Below, one piece after another: positions 23,708 to 32,790 of a stretch of DNA of 43,782 bases. This stretch comes from Pyrodictiaceae archaeon. Lineage in GTDB: Archaea; Thermoproteota; Thermoprotei_A; Sulfolobales; Pyrodictiaceae. The stretch is from positions 1 through 43,782 of the forward strand of contig JALTZQ010000149.1 of NCBI GenBank assembly GCA_027046105.1, written 5' to 3'. How positions within the stretch are numbered: position 1 is the stretch's first letter; each line of letters opens with the position of its first letter. The translations under genes and the position numbers were made by a program. The notes beneath the pieces are model-generated. The model ran no database searches. It was not told where the DNA came from and was given only the letters and a program-made list of their open reading frames with translations.

Positions 23708-25849
23708 TTAATCCTCCTCTTCTCTGGCAAGTTCTAATACATCAAGTAATTCATAGTTTGCCATGCTATACGATTTCACCATCTTGGCCGATATGGTGTA
23801 AATGGTGTCGTCTATATATACCACACGCATTACGGACTCGTGGTACAGCAATTTTTCCACACTTAGCTTCAGGCTATGGAAGTCTATTCTAATTACTGCT
23901 ATTGCTTCGACGGGAGGAGAGCCTTTCTTAGTGAATTCGAACCCTTGTACTGGAAACATTATAAGACCATGATATTTATCTAGAACAAAGGCTCTATGAC
24001 CTTTTGGTGTAAATAATTGCGTCCAACCACGTACAACCTTGACTCTCGAAACAACATTTATGCTACCATCCTCGCCCACCTTATAGGTCGTGACTCTTAT
24101 GTAGTTGTTCTCGCGGCCGATGCCTATTAGCGCCGTCTTGTTTATTGGATGTAAGTACTCATCAAAACCCGGACCTTCCAGATACCCCAACACAACTGGG
24201 TTACGAGGATTACTAAGATCTATCGCGAATAGAGGGTCTACTCGCCTAAAAGTAACAATGTACAACCGATCTCCTAGGAACCGGATGCCATAGATGTTCT
24301 GGTCAAGTGTTATCTTTAGGCTAGATAACTGTTTTAGTGTTGTAGAATTGTATATCTTCACTACCACTTTTACTGCAGGCCTTCCGGTTCCTGAGTTTAT
24401 GCTTGGCTCTTCAATTGCTATCCTAAGTGTCCCGTTGTATTCATCTAGTTGCCACTGTTTTCTTATAACACCTTCTAGTGCTATACGGCCGGCATCTCTT
24501 ATGCTTAGCTTACTAGTATCAAGCGATAACTTGACTATTAGTACTCCTCGCAGCCGAGGTAGTGGCACTGGAGGTATCGGTGTTACCGTTATTGTAGGTG
24601 GCGGTGTTAGTGTTGTTGATGATAAAATACGTATAGCTTCAAGAGTCTTAACCATATCCGCTAGAATCAGATAGTGGGTCCTTAATACTAAGTAGAGGTT
24701 TAATTCTGGACTAAGATAGATTGTTACAGGATGTGGGCCTAGTAACGCGTATGATCGCCATTTATAGTCGCTTAGCCTAAGCATTGTTACAATGGTATAG
24801 TATGTTGGTGGAAGACTGACTACCGCCATTTTGCCCGGTTCTAGTTCCGTGTAGTTGGTCATGGGTATGGTTTTGTTATTGTAGACTGGGAGCACTGTCA
24901 CTATGACCAATGTATTATTGTATAACCTAGTATCGGATAATCTTCCCGATAAACGTAGGTGTGTTTCCGGCGTTAGATCATCTCCATAAACTATGATCCA
25001 CGTATGAGTTTTGAGTGGTAATGGTCTTCCAGAGACTAGAATTGATGGCATGGCTTCTTCAGCTATAACAACTAATCTGCCATCGTCGAGTATATGTAAA
25101 CCACGTACCACTATCCATGGCCAGATGATACGTATTGTCGTTTCTTTTCCGCTTTCCTCAATAATCACTTTTGTCGGTGTAAGGTGTTCGTATATATATT
25201 CTGTTACATTTATTACTGCTATAAGGCTCATATTGTCTGAAGGCAGGGGATTAACTACAGCTATTGTGCCTCGCGCTGATTGTGCTACGAATATCCTTGT
25301 TCCATTAGTTTTCACTATATCTGGCTCATCTATGCCTTCCACCTGGACATTTGTTACACTATAGGCTTGTGGCGTTACTGAAACTGATAGTGGCAAAGGC
25401 ACTGTCTTTGGCGTGGTTGTTGTTGAAACTTGTCTAATTTGCACAGCTTGTTCCACTAAGACATCAGGTATTGCTACAGTATAGTGTCCCCATATCTCTC
25501 CATTTTTAGGAAGAATAGATAATAGCCTATAAAGGGTATCTCTATCTGATGGTACAAATCCTACTTTTTCAAGAACACTATTTTGCTTAGACCTCTCTGT
25601 GGCTTCTCTCGCATACCCCATAGGCTCTGTAGACTCTGGTCGTGCTTGTGTAGCAGTTTCACCTAGCTCACCCGGATACGGCCCCGAGATAGATGATTGC
25701 CCAATTGGCGTTCGTGGCAATTGGGTCGATACAAGTTCCCGATGCACTTGGTAATTATACGTGTTTAAAGCAACCATAGTAATGAATGTTGTAAATAGGA
25801 TTACTATTGTAAGTGCTACTACAAGTCTCCTAGTTGTTGCCTCTACCAT
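23708..25849 (-). CDS. secreted/anchored beta-propeller protein (COG4880, Beta_propel)
   Basis: A 713-residue surface protein. An N-terminal membrane anchor (about 9-28, LVVALTIVILFTTFITMVAL) is followed by a polar linker. A large beta-propeller then begins at about 165 with the family hallmark TNVQVEGIDEPDIVKTNGTR. Blades continue with IRIIWPWIVVRGLHILDDGR, TRLYNNTLVIVTVLPVYNN, FLGDRLYIVTFRRVDPLFAIDLSN and GHRAFVLDKYHGLIMFP. The family is widespread in archaea and bacteria, and its role is not established; ligand or protein binding at the surface is likely. A Pro/Val-rich insert (TTLTPPPTITVTPIPPVPLP) sits between blades. It is divergent from the stalk/HTH pair at 25987. Confidence 0.88.
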   Translation of the reverse strand: MVEATTRRLVVALTIVILFTTFITMVALNTYNYQVHRELVSTQLPRTPIGQSSISGPYPGELGETATQARPESTEPMGYAREATERSKQNSVLEKVGFVPSDRDTLYRLLSILPKNGEIWGHYTVAIPDVLVEQAVQIRQVSTTTTPKTVPLPLSVSVTPQAYSVTNVQVEGIDEPDIVKTNGTRIFVAQSARGTIAVVNPLPSDNMSLIAVINVTEYIYEHLTPTKVIIEESGKETTIRIIWPWIVVRGLHILDDGRLVVIAEEAMPSILVSGRPLPLKTHTWIIVYGDDLTPETHLRLSGRLSDTRLYNNTLVIVTVLPVYNNKTIPMTNYTELEPGKMAVVSLPPTYYTIVTMLRLSDYKWRSYALLGPHPVTIYLSPELNLYLVLRTHYLILADMVKTLEAIRILSSTTLTPPPTITVTPIPPVPLPRLRGVLIVKLSLDTSKLSIRDAGRIALEGVIRKQWQLDEYNGTLRIAIEEPSINSGTGRPAVKVVVKIYNSTTLKQLSSLKITLDQNIYGIRFLGDRLYIVTFRRVDPLFAIDLSNPRNPVVLGYLEGPGFDEYLHPINKTALIGIGRENNYIRVTTYKVGEDGSINVVSRVKVVRGWTQLFTPKGHRAFVLDKYHGLIMFPVQGFEFTKKGSPPVEAIAVIRIDFHSLKLSVEKLLYHESVMRVVYIDDTIYTISAKMVKSYSMANYELLDVLELAREEED

Positions 25850-25986
25850 ATCCTAAACACCAGTTCCAGATGTGAAGCTCGTTCTCATTAGAATCTAGGC
25901 TCTTACACAATTGGCTCATACTATTGTTCGAGTAGTTCGCCTCTTAACCCCTATACCGTCTGACTGGTGTACGCCTGGGTATAGGC

Positions 25987-26766
25987 TTGCCTAATACATT
26001 TAGACTGAAAGCTGTTACAATTCTAGCCTGTATCACAGCATTGACTCTAAGTATACTTGTTTCGCAAAGTTATGGTGGCGTTAGTGGCGGTCTCGGCAAT
26101 GCTACGTATGTTTATGGCATTGTCACTACTAGTTCCCTTCCACAACAACAAATGGTTATAGACCCCTTTGGGAATCCGATACTCGTGTGTAATGACAGTG
26201 TATACGTTTATGTCCTTAATGCTTCTAGTCGTGGAGACTCAATAACGCTCTTCATCATTGCCTATTCGTGGAAAAAGGACCCGGACTGGATAATTAATAG
26301 CATCACTAACTGCCTTGGACCATGGAATAGAATAGTCTCTATCACCACAAAAACACCAATAATACAATCCATTTCTCAACCCGAACCAGAAATATTCAGA
26401 AAACGAGCCGCTATAACTAGTATACGGGAACCTACATCAACGGCGGTTAATGACACATTAAGACCCCTGAAGAAAACGATAAGCATTGAGCCTGCATTAA
26501 CTATGAGAACCACATCGCCACATTATACCACAAATAAGACGGTCACGCAAAGGGAAAGTAATCCTATGAGGACAACAACTATTGCATCATCTACCGTTAC
26601 AGTTGGAGAAGAATTAGGGGCCAAAACCACGATTCCCACTAGTAGAGAGAGACAAGATATCACTTTTTCTGAGCGTATACTAGTGGTTTTCCTGGCTGGA
26701 GTTGTTGGTGCAGTTTTTGCCTATATCTCATGGAGGATGTGGCTATGGAAAAGAGGGATCCAGTAA
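25987..26766 (+). CDS. stalked single-pass surface protein
   Basis: A 259-residue protein of unknown family. It has an N-terminal signal segment (about 7-25), then a small extracellular beta-rich domain with two Cys (LVCNDSVYVYVLNAS and ITNCLGPW, about 60-115). A long Ser/Thr-rich stalk follows (about 140-225). A C-terminal membrane helix (about 230-250) ends WRMWLWKRGIQ on the cytoplasmic side. It overlaps the start of the membrane-bound HTH gene, so the two are co-translated and may form a complex. The start is a TTG at 25987. Confidence 0.72.
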   Translation: MPNTFRLKAVTILACITALTLSILVSQSYGGVSGGLGNATYVYGIVTTSSLPQQQMVIDPFGNPILVCNDSVYVYVLNASSRGDSITLFIIAYSWKKDPDWIINSITNCLGPWNRIVSITTKTPIIQSISQPEPEIFRKRAAITSIREPTSTAVNDTLRPLKKTISIEPALTMRTTSPHYTTNKTVTQRESNPMRTTTIASSTVTVGEELGAKTTIPTSRERQDITFSERILVVFLAGVVGAVFAYISWRMWLWKRGIQ

Positions 26767-27197
26767 CAACTCTTGGTGGTACAGCTCTCCGAGTCTATCT
26801 CTACCTTGTTATACATCGTCGTCCCGTAGGTGTAAGAGAGGTTCAGCGTGCCCTCGGTTTTCGCTCACCAAGCACTGCACGCCATCATCTTGAGAGACTT
26901 GTTGAACTGGGTCTTGTTGAGAAAACTAGTGAGGGATATATAGCAAAGAGTAGTGGTGTTCTAGGCCTTCTATATTTCGTTACTTATGGCCGTTTCATTC
27001 CTAGGTTGCTGGTCGTGACTGCATTTTTAGCTGCATCATTCACTACTTACCTTATCTTACCCAATACTGATCCGGCAGCTGCACTAGTCATGGCCATAGT
27101 ATTGGTTTTCTTAGCCCGTGAGACAATACATTTCTATAAGTATGCTAAGCTCCTTGAGAGCTTCCTTATGGAAGGGGAGGAGCAGCCTCGACGCTAA
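26745..27197 (+). CDS. membrane-bound winged-helix regulator
   Basis: About 150 residues. The N-terminal part is a winged helix of ArsR/MarR style (LRVYLYLVIHRRPVGVREVQ, then SPSTARHHLERLVELGLVEKTSEGYIA). Two membrane helices follow (about 90-105 and 110-130), then a short charged tail (YKYAKLLESFLMEGEEQPRR). A DNA-binding domain tied to the membrane suggests a receptor-coupled regulator. I prefer the ATG at 26745 because GGAGG lies 8 nt before it; ATG 26730 is possible. Either start overlaps the stalk protein gene. The stop overlaps the convergent gene by 4 nt. Confidence 0.8.
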   Translation: MEKRDPVTTLGGTALRVYLYLVIHRRPVGVREVQRALGFRSPSTARHHLERLVELGLVEKTSEGYIAKSSGVLGLLYFVTYGRFIPRLLVVTAFLAASFTTYLILPNTDPAAALVMAIVLVFLARETIHFYKYAKLLESFLMEGEEQPRR

Positions 27198-27658
27198 TAC
27201 ATCATTTCGACTATTATAGGGCCAATGTATATGCCTTTTCGGGGTAGTCTCTTGACATAAACTATCGATGCACAATTAATCTTTACACCATTTATACATA
27301 ACGTCACACCTGGTGCGCCATAGCTGCTAAGATCTAGCACGATACAATCACTAATACTATAGCATGGCAACTCAGCTCCATGGAAGCCTACCTCCGTAAA
27401 TACATCCATCATTTTACAGTTCTCCACATGTTTGAGATCTATGTGCGTTTGTCGTGCACCCATACAGCCACGTGGATGAAGATAAGCGCTTACAGCACAC
27501 TTATTTCCTTCATCGTCTTCAATTAGAACCATAATATCCTTCTTACAAGCCACTTTGCAACCCCGAAAGGATAGTAGGGGCATCTTTGGTAAATGTAGTG
27601 GTTTATCCAGGGCTAGATCTAAAGTAGTGGGGCTAGAACAAGTTAAGGATTGGAACAT
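27194..27658 (-). CDS. hypothetical Cys-rich protein, 154 aa
   Basis: I do not recognise this protein. It is beta-rich, without membrane segments, and has about ten Cys (for example GCKVACKKD, EGNKCAVS, PRGCMGA, LPCYSISDCIVLD, TLCINGVKINCA), which could bind metal or form disulfides. No signal peptide is visible. The first ~25 residues look poorly structured, and the ATG at 27583 (MPLLSFRGCK) is an alternative start. The stop overlaps the end of the membrane HTH gene by 4 nt on the opposite strand. Confidence 0.6.
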   Translation of the reverse strand: MFQSLTCSSPTTLDLALDKPLHLPKMPLLSFRGCKVACKKDIMVLIEDDEGNKCAVSAYLHPRGCMGARQTHIDLKHVENCKMMDVFTEVGFHGAELPCYSISDCIVLDLSSYGAPGVTLCINGVKINCASIVYVKRLPRKGIYIGPIIVEMMY

Positions 27659-27750
27659 ACATGCCCGCCAGTTCAGGTAATGATGTCGTTAATAGCTTCT
27701 TCCAGACATAGAGCTTGTTTGAAAAGCATGTAGTTAGCCACGATTATCAG

Positions 27751-27761
27751 TTTATTATAAA
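27751..27761 (+). promoter_or_regulatory. putative TATA box of the 27831 gene
   Basis: The plus strand reads TTTATTATAAAG. Transcription would begin near 27782, about 50 nt before the GTG start. Confidence 0.5.
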
Positions 27762-27830
27762 GGGAGATGTGGCATAGTATGTTTTCCTGGTCTGGTAGCT
27801 TTGGTGGCTTGAAGAGGTCTGTGGTGTTGT

Positions 27831-29060
27831 GTGTTGTCGCCTAGCCTTCGCAGGCTTGTTGTTGCTACGGGAGTTAGTGGTGTAGAAGTTTCTGCTGTAC
27901 TTGATTTAGCTGAGCGCGTCTTTGGCGTTCCAACAGTAAAATTCGAGGAATTTGTTGAAGAGGAGTTTCGTGCACCGATATATTATGCTGTAGAACTATT
28001 ATTGACGCATTATCACAACTGGCTTGAAAAGCTTAAGAAAGCTTTCCAGAAGGCAATGAACTATCTCAATGATTCAGGAAGTGAGCAAGCAATTATGGCG
28101 ATGCACCTAACTTACCATCGTAGGCGGCTTATTGTCCCAAATCCAGCACTTAACATGCTAATGGGCCTAGAGGGTAGGGAGATACACATCATACACTATG
28201 TAGACGATTACTACCATACACTATACCGTATAGCTGAGCGGGCACGAAAAGGTGAAACACCAGGTGTTGCGAGAGCGCAAATAATTGACCCTGTTGGTAT
28301 ACTGTACTGGCGTGCTGCTGATCATAACTTTGCAACAATGGCATCCGCTAGTGGGATACATGTCTGGCTATTCGCGAATAAGCATAGTAAGGAAATGCAT
28401 ACAAGAATGCTGGCAATGGTGCTAGGTCTAGAGTATCATGGCGTAACAAGGTTTAGGTCAGCATATGTATCGCATCCCATAAGCAAGGTAAAGGCGAAAG
28501 CGCGTGAAGAAGGTGTTGATCTTAATAGTTTCCGCGATGCTAGAGATATAGAGGCTTTCAAGGAACGGCTGGAAAGGGAGTGTAAATCAATAATCTTCTT
28601 CTCGCCTACAGCAATCGACGAGTTAGTAGTCGATGAGAGAGGTTTACTAAAAACGAGGATAGAGAGAAGGGATCGATGGCCTCACCCTGAGGGCATACAT
28701 GGCGACTATGTATATCCCGTTGATTTACGAGATAAGTTATTTGATGATTATCTATACCCTGTCCGTGATACAGTCGAGAATGAGGGTTACATGAAGGTTG
28801 TTGCTAGTCTCGTCGAGAGCCAAATTGAAAGTAGAGATTTGACTTATGTGTCACAAGCCGATATGGTCATAGCTTATAGACCAACGATGTACAAAACCAT
28901 ACACAGTGGTGTTGAGACCGAGATAAGAGTTGCTGCAGCCCAGGCAACGCCAGTCTACGCCGTTATACCACCAGAGGATGGCGGACCCGAGTACACGTTA
29001 TTCAGATTCGAATACCCCCTTCATAGCGTAGATGAACTAGTTAAAATGCTCAATTGCTAG
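27831..29060 (+). CDS. nucleotide-kinase-like protein with degenerate P-loop
   Basis: A 409-residue soluble protein. It starts like a P-loop kinase (LVVATGVSGVEVSAVLDLAERVFG), but the GxxGxGK[ST] Lys is missing: the loop reads GVSGVEVSA. The centre has a kinase-like helix and an acidic loop (IHIIHYVDDYYHTLYRIAERARKGE). The C-terminal part (SQADMVIAYRPTMYKTIHSGVETEIRVAAAQATPVYAVIPP) resembles the nucleotide-binding end of nucleoside 2-deoxyribosyltransferase-like folds, including the invariant-type Glu in GVETEI. Exact function is unknown. The start is GTG 27831 (or TTG 27834). TrkH follows 61 nt downstream, but has its own TATA-like element. Confidence 0.6.
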   Translation: MLSPSLRRLVVATGVSGVEVSAVLDLAERVFGVPTVKFEEFVEEEFRAPIYYAVELLLTHYHNWLEKLKKAFQKAMNYLNDSGSEQAIMAMHLTYHRRRLIVPNPALNMLMGLEGREIHIIHYVDDYYHTLYRIAERARKGETPGVARAQIIDPVGILYWRAADHNFATMASASGIHVWLFANKHSKEMHTRMLAMVLGLEYHGVTRFRSAYVSHPISKVKAKAREEGVDLNSFRDARDIEAFKERLERECKSIIFFSPTAIDELVVDERGLLKTRIERRDRWPHPEGIHGDYVYPVDLRDKLFDDYLYPVRDTVENEGYMKVVASLVESQIESRDLTYVSQADMVIAYRPTMYKTIHSGVETEIRVAAAQATPVYAVIPPEDGGPEYTLFRFEYPLHSVDELVKMLNC

Positions 29061-29097
29061 ATTATGTCCTTTAGTGCAGCAAGACGAGGAATTACGC

Positions 29098-29107
29098 GAT
29101 AAAAAGA
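29098..29107 (+). promoter_or_regulatory. putative TATA box of trkH
   Basis: The plus strand reads GCGATAAAAAGAC. Transcription would start near 29128, after the GTG at 29122, so the ATG at 29140 is the likely start. Confidence 0.5.
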
Positions 29108-29139
29108 CGCTTGGCTCTTGAGTGAGGGGGTTGAGGCTA

Positions 29140-30675
29140 ATGAGCCTATTGAGGCTGCCACCTTCAGTCTACTACGTATTTGTCGCATTCCTTATATCTG
29201 GGCTTGTCACACTAACACCCGTACCCTTGGGCTTGTCTAATGGTGAGATTAATGTTGCAACAACCTTCACTATTGTAGGCATACTCTACATGGTCATAGG
29301 TATATTGTGGCGTAGAATATCGGCTTCAGCGAGACCCATGCTCTTAGGTGATGCAATTCTTTCTGCAATATTGTCATGGATATTAGTCCCATTATTCTCA
29401 GCTATACCCTTAACACTTGCATTGAATATACCCTTTATAGATGCATGGTTTGAGTCTGTAAGCGGATTCACAACAACTGGCTTAACTATTTTCACTGGTG
29501 AGGTCGACCCAGATTACCATGTCTATCTTCCGAGAGTAGATGAGATACCCGTCATGATACAGTTTTGGCGGAGCTTCCTCCAGTGGATTGGAGGAATAGG
29601 TATCCTCGTATTATTCGCTGCATTCGCTGTGGGGAGAGGTATACCTTCACATCTTATTGGCATGGCTGAAGGACGCTATGAGCATTTAGAGCCCAGTATT
29701 GCTCGTTCTATGAGAGCCTTTATTGAGGTCTATGCAGTGTTGACAGTTGTAGCCGTACTTCTATTCCTCATCGCTGGTATGCCGTTATACGATGCCATAA
29801 ACCATGCAATGACCGGGATAGCTACTGGTGGTTTTTCAGTAAGACCGGAAAGCATAGCATATTATGGGAGTGTGCTCATAGAGTTAGCCGCCATTACTAT
29901 AATGCTACTTGGTGCACTCAATTTCTCAGACCACTATGCATGGCTACGTGGCGAATCATTACGTATAGTTCGTAATCCTGAAACACACATCCTAATAGTG
30001 ATCATAGCCTTGCTATCATATTCAGCAACAACCATACTAGTCTCCAAGGGGTGGCCTTTACCTGAAGCACTAAGATTATCTCTTTTCCAGTTTATCTCGG
30101 CTGTAACTGGCACTGGGTTCCAGACAATGGATATAGCTTCTGCGCCAGATGCGTATAAATTGATGCTCACGGCTGCGTGTCTCCTAGGCGGTTCAATACT
30201 ATCTACAACTGGCGGCATCAAGATGTTTCGCTTACTAATAGTACTCTCTAGCCTAAAATGGATATATTATGAGGTATCGACGGGCCCTGGAAGAGTAGTT
30301 GTGAGAAAGCTTGCAGGCAGGAACATTGATATGAGCACGATGCAGCAAGCAGTGGCTATAATCTCGCTATTCATAGTAACATGGCTCTCTGCGACAATAC
30401 TACTACTGATTATAATGCCTTACCGGGACATAACAGATATAGGCTTTGAAGCTGCAAGCGCATTAGGCAATGTTGGTTTAAGTACCGGGGTTGCAACTGG
30501 AGGTGCACCACTAGCCGCAAAACTAGTATTTATAGCACTTATGAGCCTAGGTCGTCTAGAGATACTACCCTATCTCATGGCCATAGGCGTTGCTGCTTAT
30601 CAAGCTAAGCTGTGGCTTGCACGGCGTCGTCGACAGAGGCTTGCTGCGAAGCTTGTTGCACAAACAATGCCATGA
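29140..30675 (+). CDS. trkH: Trk-type potassium transporter membrane subunit (TrkH/TrkG)
   Basis: About 511 residues with the four repeated M1-P-M2 units of the SKT superfamily. The pore-lining Gly motifs are all visible: SGFTTTGLT (about 107-115), TGIATGGFS, AVTGTGFQT and ASALGNVGLST. LGGSILSTTGGIKMFRL is the typical TrkH segment near repeat three. It imports K+ together with a TrkA/RCK regulator. No trkA is adjacent, although an RCK-bearing channel lies 5.5 kb away. The ATG at 29140 follows a GGGGGTTGAGG stretch. The 3' end overlaps a convergent winged-helix gene by 71 nt. Confidence 0.95.
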   Translation: MSLLRLPPSVYYVFVAFLISGLVTLTPVPLGLSNGEINVATTFTIVGILYMVIGILWRRISASARPMLLGDAILSAILSWILVPLFSAIPLTLALNIPFIDAWFESVSGFTTTGLTIFTGEVDPDYHVYLPRVDEIPVMIQFWRSFLQWIGGIGILVLFAAFAVGRGIPSHLIGMAEGRYEHLEPSIARSMRAFIEVYAVLTVVAVLLFLIAGMPLYDAINHAMTGIATGGFSVRPESIAYYGSVLIELAAITIMLLGALNFSDHYAWLRGESLRIVRNPETHILIVIIALLSYSATTILVSKGWPLPEALRLSLFQFISAVTGTGFQTMDIASAPDAYKLMLTAACLLGGSILSTTGGIKMFRLLIVLSSLKWIYYEVSTGPGRVVVRKLAGRNIDMSTMQQAVAIISLFIVTWLSATILLLIIMPYRDITDIGFEAASALGNVGLSTGVATGGAPLAAKLVFIALMSLGRLEILPYLMAIGVAAYQAKLWLARRRRQRLAAKLVAQTMP

Positions 30676-30928
30676 TAGGGTTCTCTGTGCCCGATCTTAG
30701 AGCCTCCAAAAGCTTTCTCGCTATGGGCCTACTAGTGTAAAGTTTATGATTACCTTTTGAGTAGACTGTTTCGACAACACCCAATGCCTCAAGACACTGA
30801 AAGAATGCAAGAACCATGTAGCGTGGAAGTCCCGTTTCAACAACTACATCGCCAGGCGATACTAGATCTCTAGAGACAATGGCTTCAAGAACTGCTATGA
30901 GTCTTTCACGTGCCGACAAGATATCCAC
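30605..30928 (-). CDS. small winged-helix DNA-binding protein
   Basis: A 107-residue protein with a winged-helix fold (LIAVLEAIVSRDLVSPGDVV, then GLPRYMVLAFFQCLEALGVVETV, with wing YSKGNHKLYTSR). The C-terminal ~25 residues (VQQASQQASVDDAVQATA) are low complexity and are encoded antisense to the end of trkH. The start is a GTG at 30928. It is divergent from the HerA-like gene with a 213-nt spacer. It probably regulates a neighbour, perhaps itself, trkH or the ATPase gene (inference). Confidence 0.72.
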   Translation of the reverse strand: MDILSARERLIAVLEAIVSRDLVSPGDVVVETGLPRYMVLAFFQCLEALGVVETVYSKGNHKLYTSRPIARKLLEALRSGTENPIMALFVQQASQQASVDDAVQATA

Positions 30929-31141
30929 GCACCCGCTAGATGCATATCTCCTATCCTCCTAAGCCTAGAAACCTAGTGGGCCGAGTAATACCATCGATAG
31001 AAAGGGGGCAATAATATGGTGGAGAGGGAGTAGACGGCTTTCTAATACTTCCATCGACCTTTACACTGAAGAGCCCTACTCGCCTTTACCCTAGATGTAC
31101 ACGTTAGAAACGAGTATACTGGTTTCCGGGGACAATTAGAC

Positions 31142-32776
31142 ATGGTTAACCACGTGGGCGTTGTACTATCGGGATCCACTAGTACCATTGTTGAGTTTGA
31201 ACTGACGAGACAAGGTGAACAGTTGCTACGCGAGGGAATGCTTGTAGTTATTGGCGATAGGCTTCTAGCGAGAGTAGAATCGATACGCATTTATAGTGGT
31301 TTCTACCAGGCTGGTGATGCATGGAGTAATGCACGTAGGGAAGGCTATACGCCTCCCAACGATCTAGCCCGCTATACTGTGGCAAGAGCTGTTGTTCTAG
31401 GCGAGTTAAGTAGCAACGGTATTACGGAGGCTACAAAACCGCCTTTTCCTGGTGAACCAGTTACATTATTCGAGCAACACAATGATCTCACGAAACTCTA
31501 TGGCGTTGAACCAGGAGCTCCTGGTGTTATATGGTACGGGTCTCTTCTCGGTTATAGCGATCTGCCATTAGCCTTAGATGTAGAGTCCTTTACGATGCAT
31601 ATAGGTGTTTTTGGAGAAACAGGTAGTGGCAAAAGTTATGGATTTGGCTACCTCCTTGAGCTTTTATCCCGGATACCTATTGATGAGGGTGTTGCAGCAT
31701 TACCAGCTATAGTTGTAGATGCTAATGGTGATTATTTGGATCTTTGGGATAGCCATAGTAGGGGAGAACCTATTGGAGAATATGCTATAGTGCAAAGACT
31801 CGTAGCACCAACATCAAAAGCTAGACACTACCCTTATACAGCTACCTATAGCGTGAGTCTTGAGGGATTCACAGCACGAGAAATAGCTGAACTCATATTA
31901 GCTTACAAGACTGGAGCACCAGATTTTAACGAACTTCAAGTAGCTGCACTTGAGAGAACACTACGGATAATAAGTGATGAGCACGGTATAGAACCCCATA
32001 AAGCTGTGGTTGATAGCCCTGAAGCCTTAATGGATAAACTGGAAGAGCTTGCTCAGCAGAGAATAGTTCACCACCAGACATTAAGAGCAGTATATACGGC
32101 TATAGACAAGTTTCATCAAGACCTCGTAGAAACATATCGCATAGTAACAGAGGCGCCCAGCCTTCGCAGGGAAAATATTGACGTATTAGTCAAGACACCA
32201 TCACTACTGATAGTGGATTTCAGTGCTGAAGGCGCGCCTGGCCTTCCACTCACAGTAAAACAGCTAATAGTGGCCTATATCGCTCGTATCCTCTACACAC
32301 AGTTCACAGAATACAAGATGAAGGGGAACGAGGCCTACGTACTCTTTGCCATCGAGGAAGCACAAAACTACGCACCAAACCCACGTAACTACCCCATCTC
32401 GTGGAGTATTGCTCGAGACTACCTATCACTAATAGCTACACAGGGCAGAAAGTTCGGTATCTGCCTCGCCATAATAAGCCAAAGACCAAGCTTTGTTGAT
32501 CCTGTAGTAGTTAGCATGCTTAACACCTTTTTTATCCATAGGCTAAGCCCGGACGATATCGCATACATATCTAGAGCGGTTGGTGGCTTACCTCCCGAGT
32601 TAGAGAGGAGGCTACCACGACTACCCCGTGGCTATGTGCTTGTGTCGGGCCAGGCAAATATGTTGAGAGAGCCAGTTATTGTACGTGTAGGCGAGCGAAG
32701 AGTAAGTCATCGGATGGGGGCTACAAGGCTACGTGATTATTTAAGAACCGTTGCACGGAAAAAGAGAAAGAACTAA
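31142..32776 (+). CDS. HerA-like bipolar DNA translocase/helicase ATPase
   Basis: A 544-residue ATPase of the HerA/FtsK superfamily. The N-terminal HAS-barrel (GVVLSGSTSTIVEFELTR, GMLVVIGDRLLARVESI) is followed by the RecA-like DUF87 core. Walker A is GETGSGKS (158-165). Walker B ends in acidic residues in VLFAIEEAQNYAPNP (about 398). A sensor-like LIATQGRKFGICLAIISQRPSFVDP and an arginine-finger-like region HRLSPDDIAYISRAVGG follow. HerA forms hexamers that pump DNA, usually with the nuclease NurA in end resection. No nurA, mre11 or rad50 is beside it here. It may be a paralogue with another role. Confidence 0.92.
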   Translation: MVNHVGVVLSGSTSTIVEFELTRQGEQLLREGMLVVIGDRLLARVESIRIYSGFYQAGDAWSNARREGYTPPNDLARYTVARAVVLGELSSNGITEATKPPFPGEPVTLFEQHNDLTKLYGVEPGAPGVIWYGSLLGYSDLPLALDVESFTMHIGVFGETGSGKSYGFGYLLELLSRIPIDEGVAALPAIVVDANGDYLDLWDSHSRGEPIGEYAIVQRLVAPTSKARHYPYTATYSVSLEGFTAREIAELILAYKTGAPDFNELQVAALERTLRIISDEHGIEPHKAVVDSPEALMDKLEELAQQRIVHHQTLRAVYTAIDKFHQDLVETYRIVTEAPSLRRENIDVLVKTPSLLIVDFSAEGAPGLPLTVKQLIVAYIARILYTQFTEYKMKGNEAYVLFAIEEAQNYAPNPRNYPISWSIARDYLSLIATQGRKFGICLAIISQRPSFVDPVVVSMLNTFFIHRLSPDDIAYISRAVGGLPPELERRLPRLPRGYVLVSGQANMLREPVIVRVGERRVSHRMGATRLRDYLRTVARKKRKN

Positions 32777-32790
32777 GAATCTCTAAAGGG

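Noticed and set aside
29122..29139. GTG at 29122 as the trkH start
   Set aside because: The TATA-like element at 29098-29107 puts transcription near 29128, and the ATG at 29140 has its own G-rich Shine-Dalgarno.
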